Assembly: GCA_030039575.1 (NCBI GenBank) | Contig: JASHVH010000256.1 | Location: forward strand, 1 to 6,458 | DNA length: 6,458 nt | DNA from: Acidimicrobiales bacterium | GTDB lineage: Bacteria; Actinomycetota; Acidimicrobiia; Acidimicrobiales; Palsa-688 | Direction: 5' to 3' | In this document: positions 1-4,946 of the stretch, one piece after another | Layout: the number at the start of each line of letters is the position of its first letter | How positions within the stretch are numbered: the stretch's first letter is position 1 | Program-made: the position numbers and the translations under genes | The notes under the pieces: model-generated | Told to the model about the DNA's origin: nothing | The model's input: only the letters and a program-made list of their open reading frames with translations | Databases searched by the model: none

Positions 1-734
1 TCCCAGCGCCTTGGCTAAGGCAGCTCCTGTCCGTCCTCGGGCTGGCGCTTATGCTGGCAGTACTCGTCCCGCCCGTGATGGGCGCGGCTCGGAAGTACGA
101 CTGGGCTGAGGCACTGCAATTTATGGTGTTGGCCCTCGTCGGGCCCGGGCTGTTCGTCGCCGGAGCGCCTTGGGACCGGATCGGGCTGGGCCGGCGAGCC
201 CTGGCATTGGCGAGCGCCCGCCGCCGGCACCCTGAGCGCGTGAGGGGCTTCGCCCTTGTAGGCGCCGGCCTCGCTTGTATGGTCGCGTGGCGGCTGCCGG
301 CCGCTGTCAACCGGCTGCACTCAGGGGGCTGGCCGTTGGCGGTGGAGGCGGTAAGCCTGTTCGTCGCCGGGACGGTCCTCTGGCTCGAGTGCGTGACGTC
401 CCCGCCGCTCGTCCCCCGGTCGACCCGACCCATCCGGATCGCCCTTTGCGCTCTCAGCATGTGGACGATCTGGGTGCTGGCGTACCTGGTGGCGATGTCG
501 AAAGGCGACTTTTTTCAGGCCTACCACCACGGGGCCGGCGTGGGCCTCAGCCTGGCCATGGACCAGCAGCTCACTGCGGGGGTCATGTGGGCACTGGCGG
601 CGACGTGCTTTGTCCCGCTCATCTTCTGGAACCTGCTCGAATGGCTCCACAGCGAAGAAGACCCGGACGAGGAGCTCCAGCGGTTGGTACGGGAGGAGCG
701 GCGGCGGGCTTTGCCCCCTCACCCCACGCTCTAA
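1..734 (+). CDS. CtaG-like (caa3 oxidase assembly family) membrane protein, histidine-depleted, 5' partial
   Basis: The frame is open from the left edge (first whole codon at 3) to TAA at 732-734. The residues before the first in-window ATG (51) are already a hydrophobic helix, so the gene almost certainly starts outside the window and probably lacks about 55-60 N-terminal residues. Counting from that ATG, I see helices near 1-10 (continuing upstream), 22-40, 65-80, 95-113, 128-149 and 172-195, then an acidic and basic C-terminal tail. It aligns by eye with the canonical CtaG in this window: VAGAPW (37-41), FVAGTVLW (104-111) against FVTGVLFW, and YHHGAGVGLS...DQQ (158-173) against YDHLPGVTLS...SQQ. 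Family membership is therefore well supported. The canonical histidines are replaced: the HMIEH motif is EALQF here, and WHVP is WRLP. A copper role like that of ordinary CtaG is thus doubtful. It converges on the minus-strand operon across a 134-base gap. Confidence 0.8.
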   Translation, partial: PAPWLRQLLSVLGLALMLAVLVPPVMGAARKYDWAEALQFMVLALVGPGLFVAGAPWDRIGLGRRALALASARRRHPERVRGFALVGAGLACMVAWRLPAAVNRLHSGGWPLAVEAVSLFVAGTVLWLECVTSPPLVPRSTRPIRIALCALSMWTIWVLAYLVAMSKGDFFQAYHHGAGVGLSLAMDQQLTAGVMWALAATCFVPLIFWNLLEWLHSEEDPDEELQRLVREERRRALPPHPTL

Positions 735-868
735 CTGTCGCGTCTAGCCTGCGCGATCCGGGGCCGACGACCGAAACCGCTGCAGCTTGAGCCCATTGTC
801 TTGGCCTGCGTGGGCACGTTATTGAGCCCGGGGCGCGCTGGCAAGAGCCCAAGTCTCAATAGGAAGTC

Positions 869-1558
869 CTACGAGGAAACGGACGCGTGGACCTTGGCCA
901 GGTTGAGCGCCGGCAGGTGGGTCTGGAGCAGAGAATCGGCGGCCCCGAGCTCGGACTCAGCCTGGTCGCGGTCGTGGGTGAGCACCTGTTCGAAATGGGC
1001 CAACCGCCCTTTGGCTGTCGTGTCGGACGGGTTGGAGTCGATGACCTGGATCTCCTCTATGGCCGCAAGGGCGTCCGAGGTGGCCCACAAGGTCACGGTG
1101 TTCACCACCTGGCCCATGTACTTGCCAGACGCAGACCCGGGGATGTCTATGTCCGAGAGCTCGTAGATGCTGTCGTCTGTGTACGAGCAGGCGTTCTGGT
1201 CGTCCTGTAGAAGCCCCGGGGCCTGCTTTACCTCGGAGGCCGTAAGGGTACCGGCGCTCAGGTCGTGGTAGATGGTCAAGGACTCGCCGAGGGCGTAGCT
1301 GCACGGCCCGATGTCGGTGTTGACCTGGGACATCACGCTGGTATCGTCCGTAATCTGCCCGGCCCGTGAATCATGCCCGGGAAGGTCTGTCAACACCGTG
1401 ACAACCACCACAACGACCAACGCCGCGGACACGAGCCAGGCCCGGCGTTTGTACCAGGGGGAACCCCTTTCCTCCGGGTCGGCTCCGTACGCCGTGGCCG
1501 GCGCCGAGGTACCCCCGCCGGCACCATTGCCCGCGCTGGTCCCGCTAGGCGCCGTCAC
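869..1558 (-). CDS. Single-pass membrane protein of unknown function, last gene of the CtaG/Sco operon
   Basis: I do not recognise this protein. The start is taken as GTG at 1558, giving 229 residues, because that codon forms a GTGA overlap with the Sco stop codon and has GGGGG at 1564-1568 upstream. A longer reading from GTG at 1609 (246 residues) is possible but would overlap Sco by 55 bases. Residues 1-35 are Gly/Ala/Ser/Thr-rich and disordered. YKRR (36-39) precedes one strongly hydrophobic helix (41-57, with a run of seven Val). The rest, 60-229, is a hydrophilic and probably extracytoplasmic domain. The positive-inside rule puts the N-terminus in the cytoplasm. The outer domain has two cysteines (86 and 124) that could form a disulfide, and a predicted helical C-terminal part (183-220). 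Its place in a coupled operon with ctaG and sco suggests a role in oxidase assembly or in the cell envelope. That is inference only. No catalytic motif is visible. Confidence 0.85.
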   Translation of the reverse strand: MTAPSGTSAGNGAGGGTSAPATAYGADPEERGSPWYKRRAWLVSAALVVVVVVTVLTDLPGHDSRAGQITDDTSVMSQVNTDIGPCSYALGESLTIYHDLSAGTLTASEVKQAPGLLQDDQNACSYTDDSIYELSDIDIPGSASGKYMGQVVNTVTLWATSDALAAIEEIQVIDSNPSDTTAKGRLAHFEQVLTHDRDQAESELGAADSLLQTHLPALNLAKVHASVSS

Positions 1559-2592
1559 GCTCGCCCCCGTAACAGGGATTTGGCCTGGTCGGCGATACCG
1601 GCCGACCACGCCGCCTCAGCACTTGCGGGCAGGCTGAACAGGCCCGAGGTGCTTTCATTGGCAAATGGAGTGGCACGAAGGCGCAGTCGTCCGGAAGGGT
1701 CGATGAAGTACAGGAAATCATTATGCGAGACCATGCCGGTGTCGCGCTGCACGTCAATGGAGATCCCGTAGGACGTCCACACCGTGTTCAGTTGAGACAA
1801 AGAGCCGGTCAGGAAGTACCAGGCGGGCGAGGGAGCACGGCCCGCCGCCTCCGCCGGCCTGGCCGCCGAGGTGCTCAAGGCCAAGGGGTCGGTATTGACC
1901 GTCACCATGGCCACCCTGGGAGCCAGAGGCCCGAGGTCGGCATAGGCCCGCGAGAGCTCTTTTTCGAGGACAGGGCAAATGTCGTCGCAGGCGGCATCAA
2001 AAAACGACAGCACCACGACCTTTCCCCGCAGGCTTGCCAATGAGACCGGCCGCGCGTACTGGTCGGTGAGCGAGAAACCGGGTGCGGCGGCCACGTTCAG
2101 ACGTTCCAGGCCCATGAGCGCAGACTGTGAGGCCGACAACTGGGGCGACTGCGGCGACTGTGGGGCGGTCGCGCCCGCATTGGCACCCTGGGCACCTGCC
2201 GGCGTCGTTTGCAGCGGCGGCGGGTAGTTGGCTGGGAGTGTCGTCGTTGTCGAACTGCCAACGGGGCCGGGGAAGAAGTGGTCGAGGACCACGCCTCCGA
2301 GCCCAATGGCGGCCAGCGAGACCAGGAATATCGCGATGACCTTGCGAGGTATCTTGCTGGGCCCGCTGGCAAAGGCGGCGGCGCGGTCGGGGACCTGGAC
2401 CTCCGTCCCGGTCCCTGGCTGGTCCCCTGGTTCTGCCGCCGAGGCCGCCGTCCCCGCACCGTTTGGCCCCGCTCCGTTTGACCCAGCACCGTTTGGCCCG
2501 GCTCCGTTTGGCCCGGCTCCGTTTGGCCCCGCACCATCTGTGCCCACGCTATTTGGCCCGGCCGGTGCCCCGGCCCGGTCGGCCTCACTCAC
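1555..2592 (-). CDS. sco: Sco1/SenC/PrrC family copper chaperone for cytochrome c oxidase, membrane-anchored
   Basis: Sco proteins carry copper to, or reduce the cysteines of, the CuA site of cytochrome c oxidase subunit II on the outer face of the membrane. The 345-residue reading starts at GTG 2592, inside the end of ctaG (8-base overlap GTGAGTGA). A longer open frame to 2742 only shadows ctaG. Layout: disordered cytoplasmic N-terminus 1-80, including five GAGPN-type repeats (20-44); transmembrane helix about 84-104 preceded by PRK; Ser/Thr/Pro/Gln-rich linker 108-168; thioredoxin-like Sco domain about 170-340. The domain shows GKVVVLSFFDAACDDICP (190-207) with the CxxxC copper ligands Cys202 and Cys206. 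The third ligand is His290 in SHNDFLYFIDPSGRL (289-303). All three copper ligands are present, so it should be functional. The N-terminus is unusually long for the family. It has no strong Shine-Dalgarno (GGGAC about nine bases upstream), consistent with coupling to ctaG. Confidence 0.94.
   Translation of the reverse strand: MSEADRAGAPAGPNSVGTDGAGPNGAGPNGAGPNGAGSNGAGPNGAGTAASAAEPGDQPGTGTEVQVPDRAAAFASGPSKIPRKVIAIFLVSLAAIGLGGVVLDHFFPGPVGSSTTTTLPANYPPPLQTTPAGAQGANAGATAPQSPQSPQLSASQSALMGLERLNVAAAPGFSLTDQYARPVSLASLRGKVVVLSFFDAACDDICPVLEKELSRAYADLGPLAPRVAMVTVNTDPLALSTSAARPAEAAGRAPSPAWYFLTGSLSQLNTVWTSYGISIDVQRDTGMVSHNDFLYFIDPSGRLRLRATPFANESTSGLFSLPASAEAAWSAGIADQAKSLLRGRA
2461..2535 (-). repeat. Five tandem 15-bp units encoding GAGPN repeats in Sco
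   Basis: On the plus strand the unit is GTTTGGCCCGGCTCC, repeated in register at 2461, 2476, 2491, 2506 and 2521. The third and fourth copies are identical and the others differ by one to four bases. Read on the coding strand, each unit gives Gly-Ala-Gly-Pro-Asn, with one copy Gly-Ala-Gly-Ser-Asn. Degenerate partial units flank both ends (GAGTA after, TDG before). The unit length keeps the frame, so copy number can change without breaking the gene. The repeat lies in the disordered cytoplasmic tail before the membrane helix. Confidence 0.95.
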
Positions 2593-3475
2593 CCGTCGTT
2601 CGTCCCAGAGGGCCAGAGACGTGGAGCATCTTGTCGAACACTGCGCTGGCTCCGCCTTCCTCTGCCATGGCCCGCCTGAACAGCAGTGACAACGCCGGGA
2701 GGGCCCAGAAGTCCCCACATACCCACAAGATGGCGGCGCCAATTTGCTGGCTGGCGAAAGGTGACAACGTGACGCCGGGAAGGTGGTCGTACACGGGGTA
2801 CAGGGAGTGGTTGGTGAAGATGCTGAGGGCCATGGCCAGGAAGATCATCACCACATTGGTGCCGAGGATGGCGCCGATCTGCGCGCCGGTCCCCAGCTTG
2901 GGCTTGATGGGGTAGGAGGGGATTATCTGGAGCCAGAACAGCACCCCGGTGACGAAGAAACTGGCGTGCATCAGCCATATATGGACGTACCGGTTGGTCT
3001 CCGCCAGGTCGAACAGCGCGGGTACATGCCAGATGACCATTACAAGGTTGAACAACACGATCGCCACCCAACCGCCCGTGAGGAAGCGCCCCAGGCCTCG
3101 CAGGGGCCGGGCCCAGTTGTCGAGCAGGACGGCCCGCATGACGGGCCGCCTCATCCCCACCGGGAACCCGTGGACGAGAGGCAGCCAGGGGGCCCCGGCG
3201 ACGATGAGGATCGGAGCGAAGAACATGATCAGGATGTGCTCGATCATGTGGACGAAGAAGTAATAGTCCGCCCAGTAGTCGATAGGGGAAACGACCGCCA
3301 GCAACAACACCGCCAGGCCGGCGTAGAACAGGAGCGAGCTGATCCGCCGCTTACGGGATCTCTCCGGCCGAGACCTTCGCTTCAGGTTGTGGAGCCCGAG
3401 CTCGTGGAGCACTACGACAAAAGCGACCACGATGAGGAACGGGTCGAACGACCAATGGTCGGTGACGTAACTCAC
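2585..3475 (-). CDS. ctaG: Cytochrome c oxidase assembly protein CtaG, caa3 type
   Basis: A polytopic membrane protein of the caa3_CtaG family, needed in Bacillus for an active caa3 oxidase and thought to act in building the copper centres. The 296-residue length is typical. About seven helices are visible: 10-27, 48-65, 72-95, 134-151, 164-184, 200-221 and 245-266. Family hallmarks are HMIEH (76-80, followed by a long hydrophobic helix ending in GAPW at 94-97), WHVPALFD (149-156), HIWLMHASFF (165-174), and the C-terminal YDHLPGVTLS and QQ (229-244). The histidines at 76, 80, 150, 165 and 170 are candidate metal ligands. The start is GTG at 3475. It lies in a GTGA overlap with the stop of the 47-residue ORF upstream and has no Shine-Dalgarno of its own, which suggests translational coupling. 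The stop overlaps the start of sco by 8 bases. Confidence 0.95.
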   Translation of the reverse strand: MSYVTDHWSFDPFLIVVAFVVVLHELGLHNLKRRSRPERSRKRRISSLLFYAGLAVLLLAVVSPIDYWADYYFFVHMIEHILIMFFAPILIVAGAPWLPLVHGFPVGMRRPVMRAVLLDNWARPLRGLGRFLTGGWVAIVLFNLVMVIWHVPALFDLAETNRYVHIWLMHASFFVTGVLFWLQIIPSYPIKPKLGTGAQIGAILGTNVVMIFLAMALSIFTNHSLYPVYDHLPGVTLSPFASQQIGAAILWVCGDFWALPALSLLFRRAMAEEGGASAVFDKMLHVSGPLGRTTGE

Positions 3476-3615
3476 GACGAACCGAGCGACGGTCGAGCCG
3501 GCCCGACGGCGCTCTCAACGGCGCGGGCCAGGGTGGCCTGGCGGAAAAGGGTGGCGCGGAAGGCAGGGACGACCGAGGGGTCGTTTTCGTTGAGCCCTTC
3601 ACCTATGCCAGGCAT
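3472..3615 (-). CDS. 47-residue small ORF leading the ctaG-sco operon, unknown function
   Basis: This ORF runs from ATG 3615 to TGA 3472-3474 and is not similar to anything I recognise. Three things support it as a real gene. First, AAGGGGGTAGG (3621-3631 on the minus strand) lies just upstream at suitable spacing for a ribosome binding site. Second, its stop makes a GTGA overlap with the ctaG start, the same kind of junction seen later in this operon. Third, ctaG has no ribosome binding site of its own, so something must deliver ribosomes there. The product begins MPGIGEGLNENDPSVV. Its middle part, FRATLFRQATLARAVESAV (19-37), could form an amphipathic helix, and it ends in a Pro/Ser/Gly-rich tail. 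There is no signal peptide, membrane segment or cysteine, so a small cytosolic protein is likely. It could instead serve mainly as a leader peptide that controls ctaG translation. An accidental ORF cannot be excluded. Confidence 0.6.
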   Translation of the reverse strand: MPGIGEGLNENDPSVVPAFRATLFRQATLARAVESAVGPARPSLGSS

Positions 3616-3620
3616 GACGA

Positions 3621-3631
3621 CCTACCCCCTT
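3621..3631 (-). promoter_or_regulatory. Ribosome binding site of the 47-residue ORF
   Basis: The minus-strand sequence is AAGGGGGTAGG. The run of five G ends nine bases before ATG 3615 and the trailing AGG five bases before it. It is the only plausible Shine-Dalgarno at the head of the minus-strand operon, and it favours 3615 as the first start codon. Confidence 0.5.
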
Positions 3632-3698
3632 GGGTGACCGCCGGGATTTGCCCACATACGCGGCAACCCTCTCTTGACTCCCGCGACCGAGCTTACAG

Positions 3699-3714
3699 GG
3701 CGGCTACAACCGCC
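3699..3714. repeat. Inverted repeat GGCGG-CTACAA-CCGCC
   Basis: A perfect 5-bp inverted repeat with a six-base centre in the divergent intergenic region. It could be an operator for a dimeric regulator or a chance palindrome in GC-rich DNA. It lies about 85 bases upstream of the small ORF and 230 bases upstream of the FHA gene. Confidence 0.35.
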
Positions 3715-3851
3715 GGGAAACGGCCCCGCACCACGTCAGAGCACCGCTGCGGCCTAGGAGGCTCCACCACTGGCCCGATGTTGGGCGACCGAGCCCTCCC
3801 CGGGCTGGCAGGATTGGACGGTGTAGTGCTGCCTCAAGAGCCGTTCCCGAC

Positions 3852-3872
3852 GGGTTGCCGGCCGGACAACCC
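3852..3872. repeat. Inverted repeat GGGTTG/CAACCC around a CCGGCCGG core
   Basis: Perfect 6-bp arms, GGGTTG (3852-3857) and CAACCC (3867-3872), flank CCGGCCGG plus one A. The mixed-sequence arms make this less likely to be a by-product of GC content than the other repeats here. It lies 70 bases upstream of the FHA start, where an operator or 5' UTR hairpin would be plausible. Confidence 0.4.
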
Positions 3873-3885
3873 TGAAATGCGGGAG

Positions 3886-3907
3886 GGCCCCGAGCCTCAA
3901 CGGGGCC
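3886..3907. repeat. Strong hairpin in the presumed leader of the FHA operon
   Basis: GGCCCCG (3886-3892) and CGGGGCC (3901-3907) form a perfect 7-bp stem around the eight-base loop AGCCTCAA. It sits 23 bases before the Shine-Dalgarno of the FHA gene. No T run follows on either strand, so it is not a standard intrinsic terminator. A 5' UTR structure or a protein-binding palindrome is possible. Confidence 0.45.
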
Positions 3908-3930
3908 AACGTCGTCTGTCGTGGCACTAG

Positions 3931-3937
3931 AAAGGAG
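3931..3937 (+). promoter_or_regulatory. Strong Shine-Dalgarno that fixes a TTG start
   Basis: AAAGGAG at 3931-3937 is close to a full anti-16S match and lies five bases before TTG 3943. It is the best ribosome binding site in the window and settles the start of the FHA gene, which has no in-frame ATG until codon 61. Confidence 0.85.
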
Positions 3938-3942
3938 AGATC

Positions 3943-4935
3943 TTGGCGAACACACAAGCTCACGTCGGTGTCGAGGTGGGTGACGGCCTCGTGGCTCGGT
4001 TTGGCGAAGCGTTACTGCTGGTGGTCGAGCCCGGCCAGCACCGGGAGCGGGCGGAAGACTTGCTCGAGGCCGTCGAGGCCGCCGCCTCCGAACCCGCCGC
4101 CTCCGCAGCCGTGCCCTCGGGTATGAACATCGCTCACCGGTTGGCCACGGTCGTCGCCGGGTACGAACCGGGGACCGTGCCTCCCTTCGGGGCCGTCGCC
4201 CCCTTGGGCGAGGGGTACGTGGTCCTGCTGCACGGGCGGGTCTCGGCCGAAATAACCAGTCACCTGGGTGTGGTCCAGCTGTCAGGGGACCAAGCGGTCA
4301 CGTGGGTCGACCACAAGGTCGAGGTCCCGCTGGACCGCCTGAGCGTGACCAGCGGTGGTCACCCTGTCCAGGTGGACCCCATGTCGGACCTTCGGTCCGG
4401 CCTGGTGCCGGGCAACGGTTTCGTCGTAACCCCTGGTAGGCCGGCCGGTGACCAGCTGCCGTCGTCGGCGGGAGCCTCGCCGGCGGGAACGAACAAGGTG
4501 GGTACGGCCAGGAGCACCGCCGTCCCGGACGAGCCTGCTCAGGCCGGCGAGGCGGGGTTGCGCCGGGGCACCGAAGCGCTCGGGGCGACCATCGGCCATC
4601 TGGTCGGCACGGACGGCAAACGCATCCCCCTGGACCGGGCGTACGTGCTGGGCCGTGAACCGGAAGCCGACCCGGCGGTGCAGAGCGGGGCGGCCACGCC
4701 CGTCAGGCTGGAGGACGATGAGAACCTCATCTCGCGGGTCCACAGCTACATAACCGTCGAAGCCGGGGAGGTGTCGCTGAAGGATGCGTCTTCGGCCAAC
4801 GGTACCTTTGTCGCCGCTCCGGGCGACGAGACGTGGGCGCGGGTCGGCGACGAACCGGTGGCACTGCCGCCGACGTGGAGCATGCGGGTAGGGAACCAGG
4901 TTTTCACCTACGTGGCGACGGCTACCGAACCCTAG
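3943..4935 (+). CDS. FHA-domain protein with an uncharacterised N-terminal domain
   Basis: A soluble 330-residue protein with no signal peptide or membrane helix, starting at TTG 3943 behind AAAGGAG. The C-terminal FHA domain, about 216-326, carries the usual phosphothreonine-binding marks: LGRE (236-239), SRVH (264-267) and SANGTFV (284-290). FHA domains bind phosphothreonine peptides, usually made by Ser/Thr kinases. Residues 1-135 form a separate alpha/beta-looking region that I cannot assign. It contains PPFGAVAPLGEGYVVLLHG (80-98) and VTWVDHKVEVPLDRL (119-133), a layout I associate with other actinobacterial FHA proteins. Residues 165-210 are a Gly/Ala/Ser/Pro-rich linker. The cyclase gene follows after 11 bases, also with an FHA domain, so the two are probably cotranscribed and act in one pathway. 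No kinase or phosphatase gene lies in the window to supply the phosphoprotein. Confidence 0.92.
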   Translation: MANTQAHVGVEVGDGLVARFGEALLLVVEPGQHRERAEDLLEAVEAAASEPAASAAVPSGMNIAHRLATVVAGYEPGTVPPFGAVAPLGEGYVVLLHGRVSAEITSHLGVVQLSGDQAVTWVDHKVEVPLDRLSVTSGGHPVQVDPMSDLRSGLVPGNGFVVTPGRPAGDQLPSSAGASPAGTNKVGTARSTAVPDEPAQAGEAGLRRGTEALGATIGHLVGTDGKRIPLDRAYVLGREPEADPAVQSGAATPVRLEDDENLISRVHSYITVEAGEVSLKDASSANGTFVAAPGDETWARVGDEPVALPPTWSMRVGNQVFTYVATATEP

Positions 4936-4939
4936 GGGA
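4934..4939 (+). promoter_or_regulatory. Ribosome binding site of the FHA-cyclase gene
   Basis: AGGGGA overlaps the TAG stop of the preceding FHA gene and lies seven bases before GTG 4947. It supports that start over the longer open frame and indicates tight coupling of the two FHA genes. Confidence 0.65.
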
Positions 4940-4946
4940 CAACCCG

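Larger units (their letters stand above)
3616..3942. other. Divergent intergenic region between the ctaG-sco operon and the FHA operon
   Basis: These 327 bases separate two outward-facing operons and must hold at least one promoter for each. I see no convincing -35/-10 pair on either strand. TTGACT at 3674-3679 (plus) resembles a -35 box, but no good -10 follows at 16-18 bases. The region does hold several short perfect inverted repeats (3699-3714, 3792-3806, 3852-3872, 3886-3907), unlike the tight junctions elsewhere in the window. Open frames across it on both strands lack ribosome binding sites and recognisable content, and I take them as chance in GC-rich DNA. Confidence 0.6.

Noticed and set aside
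735..868. Possible bidirectional terminator between the convergent CtaG-like gene and the minus operon
   Set aside because: Only weak elements are present: ATTGAG/CTCAAT arms 28 bases apart and a direct repeat TTGAGCCC (787, 822). There is no compact GC stem with a T run on either strand.
2783..3637. Long (284-codon) plus-strand open frame opposite ctaG
   Set aside because: It is antisense to a clear CtaG, very rich in Asp, Glu, His and Arg as expected for a mirror frame of a hydrophobic protein, and has no homology I can recognise.
3674..3679. TTGACT as a -35 box for the FHA operon
   Set aside because: No acceptable -10 hexamer lies 16-18 bases downstream. TACAAC at 3705-3710 is about 25 bases away, and the site is some 260 bases from the gene.
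3634..3930. 98-codon plus-strand open frame in the divergent intergenic region
   Set aside because: It has no ribosome binding site, an arginine/proline/glycine-rich product typical of chance GC-rich frames, and it spans the inverted repeats. It would also leave no room for promoters of either operon.
3704..3963. Two minus-strand open frames starting inside or at the edge of the FHA gene
   Set aside because: Both begin across the FHA gene's ribosome binding site or coding start on the opposite strand, have no ribosome binding site, and give low-complexity products with no recognisable features.
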